DNA from: Mastigocoleus testarum BC008
GTDB lineage: Bacteria; Cyanobacteriota; Cyanobacteriia; Cyanobacteriales; Nostocaceae
Assembly: GCF_001456025.1 (NCBI RefSeq)
Contig: NZ_LMTZ01000086.1
Coordinates: forward strand, 96,403-160,402
Reading direction: 5' to 3'
Length of the DNA: 64,000 nucleotides
The notes under the pieces are model-generated. The model did not search any database, was not told the origin of the DNA, and worked only from the letters and a program-made list of their open reading frames with translations. Positions 1 to 9,143 of the stretch are shown piece after piece. A program made the position numbers and the translations under genes. Numbering within the stretch: the first letter of the stretch is position 1; every line of letters starts with the position of its first letter.

Positions 1-371
1 ACAGCATATTCTGCTCGTTCGGGAGCTTTTTTTACTAACTTTTCTAAATCTTCAATTACCGCTTTTATGTCACCTTGTTTTAGACTTAATAGCTGTAGCC
101 TTGCTTCGATGAGGCGCTTGAGAGCAGCTGTATTTTCTGGCTCCTCCTGAGACAAACGTTGATAAAACTGTACGTCTTTCGTGAGTTTGGAGATTTGTGC
201 TGCTGCAGGCGAACTTGTTTTAAGTGTGTTTCTTACAGTAGCAGTTTCTTCGTTTGAGGATTGCTCGTTGTTAAAAGCAGCGATAAGGGGAGCAACTGAA
301 GCTCCAAGCAAACCCACACCAGCCAAACCTAAAACCAAAAACACCATCCAGCGATTGCGTGCTTGAGACAC
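1..371 (-). CDS. TPR-type membrane-anchored protein (partial, 3' end outside window)
   Basis: Only the N-terminal 123 codons lie in the window; the gene runs off the left edge. The start is GTG at 369-371 with GGAAAG just upstream. Residues 8-33 form one hydrophobic segment, so the protein is probably inserted in a membrane by its N-terminus. After a polar Ser/Thr/Asn linker comes a helical stretch (QFYQRLSQEEPENTAALRRL, then LIEARLQLLSLKQGDIKAVI) with the spacing of tetratricopeptide repeats, which usually mediate protein-protein contacts. Function is not known. It is divergently oriented from the next gene. The family assignment rests on pattern only, because too little of the repeat region is present to count TPR units. 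Confidence 0.7.
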   Translation of the reverse strand, partial: MSQARNRWMVFLVLGLAGVGLLGASVAPLIAAFNNEQSSNEETATVRNTLKTSSPAAAQISKLTKDVQFYQRLSQEEPENTAALKRLIEARLQLLSLKQGDIKAVIEDLEKLVKKAPERAEYA

Positions 372-747
372 AAAACTTTCCTTTACTCTAATTTACAAAT
401 TATGGACTGTAAAAATTGAAAAAACCAAAAAATTTACAAACTTTGCGGAATACCATGAATTGCTTGTGAACTTTATAACAAACAGGCATTTGAACAGCCA
501 AGTCTAGCAATGATTTTAGGATAAATTGTTGGATTTGTAGCTATGGTATGCTTCCGAAACTAGTATAAAGGCGCTAAATTACACATTTAGTGTGTGTATG
601 CATTCCAAATGCGTTTTTAGTATCACACACTGTGCGATTGGGTGGCAAATTGAATTTATCTACTTCGATCTGCCGCACAAAAGCTTTTGAGAACCGCAAT
701 ATTATTAAGTCCCATTACGGGATGTGTCTCCGCCGCAAGGAGTTTTT
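372..747. other. Divergent intergenic region (376 bp)
   Basis: This gap lies between two divergently transcribed genes, so it must hold both promoters. It is AT-rich. A short hairpin (GCATT-CCA-AATGC) sits near 600-612. No operator or RNA gene was recognised. Confidence 0.4.
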
Positions 748-1767
748 ATGAATTCCGACCTGATGCCGTCACCTGAATCTTCCAATTCCACTGCCCCCGA
801 TCAGGCAGAAAATAATATTGTTAAACCGGCGCTTGAGCATACGGATGCTCCCGCAGCTGAAGTTGACAATTCACAGGCTAGCCATACCGATGCTGACGAA
901 AATAAAAGTAATGATAGTCGTCAGCAACCAATTCCACCCCCTAGCGAACCGATGCAATACCGAGCCATTGGATTAGTTAGAGGGCGTTATCAAGCTAGCA
1001 GCGAACAATTTACCCAAGGCTTACTGCTGACCGCAGATGGTACAGAATTAAACGCTGTCCTTCTCGGTCGAATTATGAGTTTGGTAAAAAACCACCTTTC
1101 TCTAGAGCAAGAGCACTTATGGGTAGTTTATCCCCGAACCAGACAAGAAAATGACCAGTTACACGTCCAAATAGTTGGTGTTTGGGAGCCAGAAAATCTG
1201 GCGAAAAAATCCCCAGATGCGCTTGAAGAATCTGAAGCTTCACCACAAGAAGAAATGGAAGAAGATCCATCTTCTTCAGAAACTGATAAAAAAGCAACAG
1301 ATAACTTTATTCCTTCATCAGAAGTTGCCGATGGTGGTTTCTCCATTCGAGGTGAAGTTGTTTACCAATCCTATGGCGATGAAAGCCTGGTTGTAAAAAT
1401 TAAACAAGCTCCTCGGAAAGCATCTGATAAACCCAAGTATTTCAAGGTTAAACTGAAGGGCAAACTGGATACCAAAGCAGTTGGTAAATTCTGGGATTTT
1501 GAAGTAGAGCGCCAAGCCGATAACTTAACAATCGGTAAAGCTGAACTAATTGCCGATTTACCGAAAAAACGCAATCCGTTCAACAATAAGTTTAAGAAAA
1601 AGCGCTTTGACCGAGGGAAAAAACCATTCCGCAGACAAGATGGGGAAAAAACTCGTCCTGTCAAGAGAAGTGATAGTCCAAGACCATCATCAAGACCTGC
1701 TGCACCTGCTGCAGAAAATAGACCTACTCCAAAGCCAGTAAAACGCCAAAAACCTCAACAGGAGTAG
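748..1767 (+). CDS. Conserved cyanobacterial hypothetical protein with basic C-terminal tail
   Basis: This 339-residue protein is not assigned to a named family. The ATG at 748 is chosen over the GTG at 724 because AAGGAG at 737-742 sits 5 nt before it. The first ~70 residues are acidic and low-complexity. Residues ~70-150 form a first folded block (starting RAIGLVRGRYQ), followed by an acidic linker and a second beta-rich block at ~185-255 (GFSIRGEVVYQS). The last ~75 residues are rich in Lys/Arg/Pro, including NPFNNKFKKKRFDRGKKPFR, as expected for an RNA- or DNA-contacting tail. A nucleic-acid role is inference from charge only. It appears monocistronic. Confidence 0.7.
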   Translation: MNSDLMPSPESSNSTAPDQAENNIVKPALEHTDAPAAEVDNSQASHTDADENKSNDSRQQPIPPPSEPMQYRAIGLVRGRYQASSEQFTQGLLLTADGTELNAVLLGRIMSLVKNHLSLEQEHLWVVYPRTRQENDQLHVQIVGVWEPENLAKKSPDALEESEASPQEEMEEDPSSSETDKKATDNFIPSSEVADGGFSIRGEVVYQSYGDESLVVKIKQAPRKASDKPKYFKVKLKGKLDTKAVGKFWDFEVERQADNLTIGKAELIADLPKKRNPFNNKFKKKRFDRGKKPFRRQDGEKTRPVKRSDSPRPSSRPAAPAAENRPTPKPVKRQKPQQE

Positions 1768-2157
1768 TTAAAACATGGCTAAAGCCAAACAGTACCTACG
1801 GTATACTTTGCTAAAGACTGAGGTGATCGCTAATTGGTCATAGCATAGCGTGCCCCTTGTGGTATATCGTAATAACCCGGTGCGATGAATCCAGGGGATT
1901 GTAATGATGATGCTGCGTATTTTTTTATTTCATCAATAAATAAATTATACGGCACGCCCACTCTCAGGGCGTTCCGTCGCAGCCACACCGTAGGTGCTTA
2001 AAACTACTAAAAGTGGAGAATTTGCTTCTAAATTAATTACCAATCTAAATTAATTACTGAATTGCTTTATTAATTCCAAATTACCTTTTTTCTGGGGGCA
2101 GACTGTACCAAAATAGTGCTATACGCCCACGATAGCTAACAAGTTATTGGTTCTAAT
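1768..2157. repeat. Repeat-bearing intergenic region with ACCTACGGT inverted repeat
   Basis: No gene is visible in this 390-bp gap between convergent neighbours. A perfect 9-bp inverted pair, ACCTACGGT (1794-1802) and ACCGTAGGT (1987-1995), brackets about 185 bp of mixed sequence. The same ACCTACGGT word recurs near 10910 and, in reverse, near 37995, so it looks like part of a dispersed repeat family rather than a terminator. Confidence 0.45.
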
Positions 2158-3327
2158 TCAAAATTCTGTCCAACGATTTTGGGGCAAAAAAGTTCGCTCT
2201 GTAGGAATTTGACAAACCGGTTCTGTAAGATTGAAGTTACCAGCCTCGATCCATTGTTTTAACTCTTGGGCAACTTGAATTGATAGATATAAGCTTACTA
2301 AAGGAGCTACGCGCACCGTTCTACCTTCAATAACGATCCGTCCTGATTTAAGTTGAGCGTAACTTACCAAGCCAAAGGTGGGACGTACCCTGCGAGGGAT
2401 GGAAAAATCAACAATTGGTGCGACTAAGTCTTTGTCTTCGACAGCACATCTAACAACCACTTCTTCGTTTAGTATTGGTAGGGGCACTCCCACACCCAAC
2501 ATCAAAGAAGGACCATAATTTTTGAAGTAACAGCCCCTAACCCAGCGCGAATCCATTTGTTTCGCATCACCGATTAAAGCTAAGGTCGCTGCTGGTCCTA
2601 CAGGCGTTCGATTGGGTAAACGTTTTTGTAATGGAAAGTGTTGAGTACCTTCCCAGGTGACATAACCTACACCACCACCAAGAAAAATTCGTGTACCGAT
2701 ACCAACAAGCTGTAAATCTGGGTCATTGAGTAGAGGAGAGATGGCACCAGCATTAGAATAGACTGCATTACCCAAACGCGGATGTAAAGGCCCGAGGTAG
2801 GTATGCAGCATGCGTTCTCCACCATTGACTCCAACTATAAAATTTTGATAAATATTCCGGGGATTAAATAAATAAAACTGATTGATTGTTTCGCGGGTAA
2901 TTGCAGCCTCAAAAGTTCCCCGTGGATAACAGTCTGTTACTTGTCCTTGAGCGCGTACTTGTACGAGCTTACCTGCGATCAAATCTTCTATAACATGACC
3001 GCCACCACGTTCTTTGAGTTCTTCCCCTTCTTTTTGTTCTACGGGACAACTAGCACCCAAATATAAATCTACTGCCCCAAAGCCAGAATATGCTGGTACT
3101 CCATCTAACCAGCAGCGACGAATTTTAATTGGTGGATCGGTATGACCCAAATTAATCACAGCTCCACTAGATTCCATTGGTTCAAAAGTTCCAGTGGTTA
3201 CTACATCGACTTCTTTGGCTACAGATGTAACACCTTCTTCTGCAACTTTTGCTTTTAATTCTTGTGCGGTGAGGACTACCGCTTTTTTGCGGTTGATTTT
3301 GTCATTTATTTCCGCAATTGTTCGCAT
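2158..3327 (-). CDS. Homocysteine biosynthesis (HcyBio/DUF39) family protein
   Basis: This 389-residue soluble protein matches the COG1900/HcyBio family: an N-terminal TIAEINDKINRKKAVVLTA block, then GHTDPPIKIR, YLGASC and GGERMLHTYLGPL segments, and a glycine-rich core (IFLGGGVGYVTWEGTQH). In methanogens family members incorporate sulfide into aspartate semialdehyde to make homocysteine; whether the cyanobacterial form does the same is inference. A Cys sits in YLGASC. The archaeal proteins often carry CBS or ferredoxin partners, and none is fused or adjacent here. The ATG at 3327 starts the conserved block directly, so the start is probably right. It is convergent with the gene ending at 1767. 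Confidence 0.85.
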   Translation of the reverse strand: MRTIAEINDKINRKKAVVLTAQELKAKVAEEGVTSVAKEVDVVTTGTFEPMESSGAVINLGHTDPPIKIRRCWLDGVPAYSGFGAVDLYLGASCPVEQKEGEELKERGGGHVIEDLIAGKLVQVRAQGQVTDCYPRGTFEAAITRETINQFYLFNPRNIYQNFIVGVNGGERMLHTYLGPLHPRLGNAVYSNAGAISPLLNDPDLQLVGIGTRIFLGGGVGYVTWEGTQHFPLQKRLPNRTPVGPAATLALIGDAKQMDSRWVRGCYFKNYGPSLMLGVGVPLPILNEEVVVRCAVEDKDLVAPIVDFSIPRRVRPTFGLVSYAQLKSGRIVIEGRTVRVAPLVSLYLSIQVAQELKQWIEAGNFNLTEPVCQIPTERTFLPQNRWTEF

Positions 3328-3827
3328 ATTAAATTATTTAAATAGAGCAGGGATAAGAAAGGGGGAAAGGGAAAGTGAATTATTTTCTCTTGTTTGCTAA
3401 ATAACATCAATTGTAGTGGTATGCGTTAAGTCGTTCTGGTAAGTTCTGCATAGTACTGGGAAAAAGTTCTGAACGCACTGAGCAAAATCAGCGTATCACA
3501 CCCATACTCTCAGGTGTATCTCTATCAGGTGTATCTCTATGGGAAGAAGTGTTAATATTTTTGGATAAAATGCTCAGACAGCAAGATTTTTGAGTTTAAT
3601 TGGACACAAATCATTTTTACCTCATAAAAAATATAAAGACAAAACAATTTAACCAACAATAATTGGTAACTGATAACTGGTCACTGTAGCCCGTAAGGGC
3701 GTGGCGTTAGCCATAAACTGTTAGCGGATCCGTAGGTAGCGGATCCGCAGGTAGCGCAGCTATAGCTATAGCGTGCGCGACAGCGCATTAACTGGTCACT
3801 GGCAACTGATAACTGGTAGCTGATAAC
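3328..3827. repeat. Repeat-rich divergent intergenic region
   Basis: This 500-bp gap separates the divergent HcyBio gene and recQ. It contains a 15-bp tandem duplication (CAGGTGTATCTCTAT twice, 3511-3540), a GC-rich patch at about 3690-3790 with two GGTAGCGGATCCG-like units, and STRR-like AACTGGTCACTGGCAACTGAT repeats running up to the recQ start. No gene is seen. Confidence 0.55.
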
Positions 3828-5972
3828 ATGTATCCTCATCTCGAACAAGCACTAAAACATCACTTTGGTTACGATAGTTTTCGTCTCGGACAGCGTGACA
3901 TTATTACTCAGGCGCTACAAAACCGAGATCTACTAATTGTGATGCCTACAGGTGGGGGTAAGTCTTTGTGCTTTCAGTTACCAGCACTACTCAAAAAAGG
4001 TTTAACGGTGGTGGTATCACCTTTAATAGCTTTAATGCAAGATCAGGTGGAAACACTACGGAAAAATGGAATTTCGGCAACATTTCTCAACAGTAGTCTT
4101 AATTCCTATAAAGTGCGATCGCGGGAACAATATATCCTCGGTGGCAAAGTAAAATTACTTTATGTCTCTCCAGAAAGATTGCTCAGCGAAAGATTTCTTC
4201 CTTTTCTGGATTTAGTAAATCATCAAATAGGAATTTCCACATTTGCCATTGATGAAGCCCATTGCGTTTCTGAGTGGGGACACGACTTTCGTCCTGAATA
4301 TCGCCAGTTAAGTACCTTAAGACAACGTTATCCCGGAGTTCCCACATTAGCACTTACTGCCACAGCTACTGATCGCGTCCGAAGCGATATTATTACTCAG
4401 CTCCAACTCAAACAACCAAACGTTCATATAGCCAGTTTTAACCGCCAAAATATTTACTACGAAATTCGCCCCAAAAAGAAATATGTTTACACTGAGCTAT
4501 TAGAAATTATTCGAAAAACTGAAGGTTCGGGAATAGTTTATTGTTTAACCCGCAAAAAGGTAGAAGAACTGGCATTTAAACTACAGCATGACAAAATTTC
4601 TGCCCTTCCCTACCACGCTGGTTTAAGTGATACAGAACGTAGCGAAAACCAAACCAAATTTATTCGCGATGATGCTCGGGTAATGATCGCAACAATTGCT
4701 TTTGGCATGGGAATTAATAAGCCAGATGTGCGATTTGTAGTTCACTATGATATTTCCCGGAATATTGAAAGTTATTACCAAGAATCGGGAAGGGCTGGTA
4801 GAGATGGAGAGCCATGCCGCTGTACCGTTTTTTACGGCTACGGCGATCTGAAAACTATTGAATGGAGCATCAATCAAAAAACCGATCCCCAAGAACAATT
4901 AATTGCTAAACATCAACTGCGACAAATGATTGACTATGCCGAAGGTACTGACTGTCGCCGGACAATTTTACTCGGTTATTTCGGCGAACAGTTTGCCGGA
5001 AATTGTGGTAATTGTGACAATTGTCGCCATCCCAAACCAGTTGAAGATTGGACAATTGAAGCCATGAAGTTTTTATCCTGTGTGGCGCGCTGCAAAGAAA
5101 GATTTGGCATGGCTTACATCATTGATGTTTTGCGGGGGTCGAAGAACCAAAAAATTATCCAAAGAGGACATGAAAAGCTTTCTACTTATGGAATAGGTAA
5201 AGATAAAACTGTTGATGAGTGGCGCATGTTGGGGCGTTCTTTACTACATCAAGGTTTACTCACCCAAAGTGCGGACGGTTACGGCGTTTTAAAACTGAAT
5301 GCCCATAGTTGGGAAGTTATGCGGCGACAGCGTCCAGTTTCCATCGCTGTAAGTCCACAGCAAATAGCAACTTGGAAAACAGAGAGTCCTAAAGCTATAG
5401 AAGCTGAGATGTTATGGCAAAGATTACGAGAATTGCGCAAACAACTAGCAGATGTAATTGGTGTCCCACCTTATGCCATTTTTGGCGACTCTACCTTGAG
5501 ATTAATGGCGCAAGTTAAACCGAGAAATAAGCAAGAATTTAGCAAACTTTCTGGAGTTGGTACCCATAAATTAGCACAGTATGGCGATAAATTTCTGGCA
5601 GAAATTCGTGCTTATTGCCAAGAAAATAATTTACCGGAAAATGATTCTATTTCCTTGCAAGCCACAGCAACATACACTGAATTACAAACTTTAGAATTAC
5701 ATAAACAAGGATTAAGTATTAAAGAAATTGCTCAACAACGCAATCTAAAAGCAAGAACAGTTATCGGTCACCTTTCCGACTTAATAGAAAAACATCAACC
5801 AGTAGATATAAATTTATTAGTTCCAGTAGAAAAACAGGAAAAAATTCAACAGGTATTAGAAACTTTAGGAAATGTAGCCCTAACACCAGTTAAAGAATAT
5901 TTGGGCGATGATTATAGCTTTGATGAAATTAATTTGGTGCGGGCGATGTGGCGTAAAAAAAAGAATAGTTAA
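3828..5972 (+). CDS. recQ: ATP-dependent DNA helicase RecQ
   Basis: A 714-residue superfamily 2 helicase that unwinds DNA 3'-5' in recombinational repair and fork restart. Visible motifs are Walker A TGGGKS (41-46), DEAH (142-145) followed by the RecQ aromatic loop region, motif VI YYQESGRAGRDG, the zinc-binding module with paired cysteines (CRRTILLGYFGEQ, then CGNCDNC), the winged-helix RQC domain, and an HRDC domain (starting MLWQRLRELRKQLAD). A further C-terminal helix-turn-helix-like region (LSIKEIAQQRNLKARTVIGH) follows, as in longer RecQ proteins. It is close to the usual length for RecQ with this extension. The ATG at 3828 starts in typical RecQ sequence; no strong SD is visible, and STRR-type repeats run right up to the start. 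Confidence 0.97.
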   Translation: MYPHLEQALKHHFGYDSFRLGQRDIITQALQNRDLLIVMPTGGGKSLCFQLPALLKKGLTVVVSPLIALMQDQVETLRKNGISATFLNSSLNSYKVRSREQYILGGKVKLLYVSPERLLSERFLPFLDLVNHQIGISTFAIDEAHCVSEWGHDFRPEYRQLSTLRQRYPGVPTLALTATATDRVRSDIITQLQLKQPNVHIASFNRQNIYYEIRPKKKYVYTELLEIIRKTEGSGIVYCLTRKKVEELAFKLQHDKISALPYHAGLSDTERSENQTKFIRDDARVMIATIAFGMGINKPDVRFVVHYDISRNIESYYQESGRAGRDGEPCRCTVFYGYGDLKTIEWSINQKTDPQEQLIAKHQLRQMIDYAEGTDCRRTILLGYFGEQFAGNCGNCDNCRHPKPVEDWTIEAMKFLSCVARCKERFGMAYIIDVLRGSKNQKIIQRGHEKLSTYGIGKDKTVDEWRMLGRSLLHQGLLTQSADGYGVLKLNAHSWEVMRRQRPVSIAVSPQQIATWKTESPKAIEAEMLWQRLRELRKQLADVIGVPPYAIFGDSTLRLMAQVKPRNKQEFSKLSGVGTHKLAQYGDKFLAEIRAYCQENNLPENDSISLQATATYTELQTLELHKQGLSIKEIAQQRNLKARTVIGHLSDLIEKHQPVDINLLVPVEKQEKIQQVLETLGNVALTPVKEYLGDDYSFDEINLVRAMWRKKKNS

Positions 5973-5984
5973 GTACAAGAAGCA

Positions 5985-6044
5985 AACAGGAAATAGCAAA
6001 TAGATTTTCTTGGCTGTTCCCTGTTCCCTATTCCCCGTTCCCTT
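5985..6044. repeat. STRR heptamer-type repeats between convergent genes
   Basis: The 72-bp gap between recQ and the convergent permease gene contains TGTTCCCTGTTCCCTATTCC, a CCCTGTT-type heptamer array typical of filamentous cyanobacteria. Confidence 0.6.
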
Positions 6045-7094
6045 CTAATTCAAATTCTCTAAACGAATGCGGGGATCGGCAAATTTCAGTAACAAATCCG
6101 CAACTAAATTACCAATAATCAGTAAAATCGCGCTCATCACCAAACTAGCCATTACAAGATATAAATCTTTAGCATTCACAGCTTGCAAAGTAAGTCTACC
6201 TAAACCCGGCCAGTTAAAGAAAAATTCCGTAATAAAAGCACCCGCCAATAAATTAGATAATTCAAAACCCAGCAAGGTGATTAGGGGGTTAATAGCATTA
6301 CGTAAAGCATGGACATAAATCACTACATTTTCTGGTAACCCCTTAGCACGGGCAGTTCTAATATAATCTTGGCGCAAGACATCCAATAGCTGACCGCGAG
6401 CAATCCGCTGCAAACCGGCAAAACTAGTAATACTTAAAGCAACGGTTGGCAAAATCATATGCCAAGTAATATCTAGTGCTTTACCAAAAAATGAAAGTTC
6501 GTCGTGGTTAATACTCGTCATTCCACCCACTGGAAATACTGGGCTAGTTATTTGAGCAAATATGAGTAATAACAAAGCTGTGATAAAACTGGGAAAACCT
6601 TGTCCTATATAGCTAATAACTTGCAAAACCCTGTCAGCAAAACGATTTTGATTGACCGCAGCAATGATACCTAAAGGAATGGCGATCGCCCAAGTTGCAA
6701 TCAAAGAAGAAATTGCTAAGAGCAAAGTTGCTGGTATTCTTTCCCAAATCAATGAAGCAACAGAGCGCTGATAAACAAAACTAGTACCGAAATCACCCCG
6801 CGTCACAATATTTCTCAGCCATAAGAGATATTGCTCTATATTTGATTTATCCAAACCAAATTGTCGTCTCAGTTCTTCAATTCTTTCTGGAGAAATTTTC
6901 GGATTTTGCCGTAGTGTATCGATGTAATCTCCCGGAGATAGTTTAATAATAAAAAATGACAATGCAGAAGCAAGTAAGACAGTTAGCAGTGCTTGCAAAA
7001 TCCTTTTAAGGACAAAAAGGAAGTTATCACTTGTAACCAGTCTTTGTAACCAATCTAAACTTGTTTCCCAGTAACTTCTTGATGTTGTATTCAT
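6045..7094 (-). CDS. ABC transporter permease, DppB/OppB family
   Basis: A 349-residue integral membrane protein of the peptide/nickel-type ABC importer permease family. It has an N-terminal membrane segment (~30-50), a large loop containing LSPGDYIDTLRQNPKISPER and the QFGLD motif, and then about five further membrane segments. The EAA-type coupling loop is seen as RGQLLDVLRQDYIRTARAKG (PENVV follows). Substrate is likely an oligopeptide or similar solute, but the binding protein, second permease and ATPases are not adjacent, so specificity cannot be deduced. Such orphan DppB genes are common in cyanobacteria, with partners elsewhere. The ATG at 7094 is used; the upstream SD is weak. Confidence 0.9.
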   Translation of the reverse strand: MNTTSRSYWETSLDWLQRLVTSDNFLFVLKRILQALLTVLLASALSFFIIKLSPGDYIDTLRQNPKISPERIEELRRQFGLDKSNIEQYLLWLRNIVTRGDFGTSFVYQRSVASLIWERIPATLLLAISSLIATWAIAIPLGIIAAVNQNRFADRVLQVISYIGQGFPSFITALLLLIFAQITSPVFPVGGMTSINHDELSFFGKALDITWHMILPTVALSITSFAGLQRIARGQLLDVLRQDYIRTARAKGLPENVVIYVHALRNAINPLITLLGFELSNLLAGAFITEFFFNWPGLGRLTLQAVNAKDLYLVMASLVMSAILLIIGNLVADLLLKFADPRIRLENLN

Positions 7095-7600
7095 AACACG
7101 GATGCTAGTTATCAGTTGATGCGCCTTTTGAGCCAGAAGTCAGGAGTCAGGACTCAGGAGTCAGAAGTCAGGACAGACGACCGCACTCTGACAAGTGAAT
7201 AGAAGCTAGGAGTAAAATTCAGGTAAGAATAAAAATTAAAATTTATCTGAACCTTTTCAGGATTTGTATTTAAAAAACTTTTTTAGGTATGTTCTAGTTA
7301 AAAATGTGAGTATAAAATCCTTTCTAATTATTTTGGATTCTGTCTTCTGGATTCTAACTCCTTATTTGCAGAATTTTGCCAATTTCCATACTGCGTCAAA
7401 AAAAGCAATGAGGTATCATTAGTTTCATGGTTTTAAGTATAAAACTGTCTCGTAATGCAAACTTATATAAATTCCATAAGACCTCCATTAAATAGGAGGT
7501 TTAAGGAAAGCAAAAAAATCAAAAATCGATAAATACTTACTTGATCGCTACTTAAACGAAAGTGTAAGTATTAACTTAACTTAATATAAATTGTCCCAGA
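7095..7600. repeat. Intergenic region with STRR array and small hairpin
   Basis: A heptamer-like array of AGTCAGG/AGTCAGA units occupies about 7137-7175. Further on, a perfect hairpin ACCTCC-ATTAAATA-GGAGGT lies at 7481-7500, between the apt stop and the permease start; it lacks a clear T-run on either strand, so a terminator role is unsupported. The rest is AT-rich and holds no gene. Confidence 0.55.
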
Positions 7601-8119
7601 TTAATACTCAACAAGAGTAACAATTGGGACATCAGGTAATCTGTCCCGTCCCTGTAGCTCGCGCAGTTCGATAATAAAGCCAAATCCCAGTAACTCACAG
7701 CCAACTTTTTCAACTAACTTAGCAGTGGCACTTGCAGTCCCGCCTGTGGCAATCAGGTCGTCTACAATAGCAATCTTATTTCCTGGTTGTAAAGCATCCT
7801 GATGAACTTCTAAGCAGTCTGTACCATACTCTAGTTCGTATTCCACTGCATGAACAGAAGCCGGTAACTTACCTTTTTTTCGGACAGGAATAAAACCTGC
7901 ACCGAGCTTGTAAGCTAGTGGTGTACCAAATAAGAAGCCTCTAGACTCCATGCCGATCACATAATCGGGTTGTAAATTGGCTTCTGTAAACTTTTGGGTT
8001 AATAAATCTATCGTATGGCGTAGTCCTTCTGGATCTCGCAATAGCGTGGTGATGTCTCGAAACAAAATTCCTGGCTTAGGAAAATCAGGAATATCACGAA
8101 TTAGAGGCTTCAAGTCCAT
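7601..8119 (-). CDS. apt: Adenine phosphoribosyltransferase
   Basis: A 172-residue cytosolic purine-salvage enzyme making AMP from adenine and PRPP. The PRPP-binding signature is clear as IVDDLIATGGTASA (about residues 118-131). The N-terminal IPDFPKPGILFRDIT and GMESRGFLFG blocks are hallmark Apt sequence. Length is normal for bacterial Apt. The ATG at 8119 gives the standard start MDLKPLIRDIPDFP. It appears monocistronic. Confidence 0.97.
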   Translation of the reverse strand: MDLKPLIRDIPDFPKPGILFRDITTLLRDPEGLRHTIDLLTQKFTEANLQPDYVIGMESRGFLFGTPLAYKLGAGFIPVRKKGKLPASVHAVEYELEYGTDCLEVHQDALQPGNKIAIVDDLIATGGTASATAKLVEKVGCELLGFGFIIELRELQGRDRLPDVPIVTLVEY

Positions 8120-8519
8120 AAATCTTTGTCAACAAAAGTTGAATTTTTAATACTATTGTTGTTTGCGACCCTTCCCTACCTCGAGAAGCTTGCTCTTATC
8201 AAGTAAATGCTTGGAAAATCGTACACTATAATGTCATACCCTTGGAATCATACCCTTGAAATTAGATTTGATTTTGGTGGTTATTGACGATTGTTATAAT
8301 CTACACCAAGGTAGGGATGTAGTTGTACTAGTTGATCTTGGTTGATGATAGTAAGAACAAAAATTAAATGTAAGTATACGGAAAACTTTAATTTGAAAAG
8401 GTAAGTAATGTATATATCATGCAGTCATAAAATCGCATTAAATTCAATTAACCTAGTTTAGCTACCTATTTTAATTAGTTGTCATTAAATTATTTTCACC
8501 CGTATAAGGTATTTAGAGG
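8120..8519. other. Divergent intergenic region (400 bp)
   Basis: This gap separates divergent apt and the DUF3038 gene and must hold promoters for both. It is AT-rich. TACCCTTGGAATCATACCC contains an imperfect short direct repeat (8236-8255). No RNA gene or known operator was recognised. Confidence 0.35.
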
Positions 8520-9143
8520 ATGAGTGTTTCCGCGAGTTTAACGCCATTTGACAATTCAGCACCCGAATCAACGCCAATGATTTTGGAAAATCTGCCAGAT
8601 CCTGTAATTGAAGGGCAGGTATGTCCCCGTAACACCAGAGTACAAATCGACTTAATTTTATTGGCAATCGAAGCTTTGGAGCTGGGAGGTTCCGAAGCTA
8701 TTTTGGCATTCGCACAAGAGTTAGACTTAAAAATAATTATTAAAGATAGAGTAAACCTTTGGCGGTTGCGTAACACTAATCCGATGCGTAGAGCACACAT
8801 TCGCCGTCCTCTAAGTACAACTGAAGCAAAAGCATTAGTTGTAATTGCTTGTTATTTAGCTCGAAGATTGACTGTTGTGATTCGTCAATTATTAATGATA
8901 TATCAGCAATTGAGTGAAAAACAAATACCACTCGAGCAAAATTTGCGTCTTTCAAATTATTTGGAAAGATTCAGAGCACACTTTAAAAGTCGGATGAATC
9001 CCAGGCGTGCTGGTTTTCCATTATTAACTTCCGATGAAAAAGTAGATGAACTAGCGATGAATTTGTTAGGACAATTACTATTTTGTGCTGGTACATCAGG
9101 AATGCAAAGGTTCTGGATTAGTCTTTTTGACGGTGAAGTGTAA
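8520..9143 (+). CDS. DUF3038 domain protein
   Basis: A 207-residue protein of a family found essentially only in cyanobacteria; function unknown. The recognisable core is QIDLILLAIEALELGGSEAI followed by a predicted helical region, with a conserved-looking RRPLSTTEAKALV segment. It has no signal peptide or membrane segment. Its stop codon overlaps the next start (TAATG, 9141-9145), so it is translationally coupled to the DUF4335 gene. That pairing is a known recurrent arrangement in cyanobacteria and suggests the two act together. The ATG at 8520 follows GAGG at 8516-8519 almost directly, which is an unusually tight SD. Confidence 0.85.
   Translation: MSVSASLTPFDNSAPESTPMILENLPDPVIEGQVCPRNTRVQIDLILLAIEALELGGSEAILAFAQELDLKIIIKDRVNLWRLRNTNPMRRAHIRRPLSTTEAKALVVIACYLARRLTVVIRQLLMIYQQLSEKQIPLEQNLRLSNYLERFRAHFKSRMNPRRAGFPLLTSDEKVDELAMNLLGQLLFCAGTSGMQRFWISLFDGEV

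Noticed and set aside
724..747. GTG start at 724 for the first complete gene
   Set aside because: AAGGAG at 737-742 lies within this extension and is correctly spaced for the ATG at 748.
7481..7500. Hairpin ACCTCC/GGAGGT as an apt terminator
   Set aside because: There is no T-run on the minus strand after the stem, and it is 100 bp beyond the stop codon.
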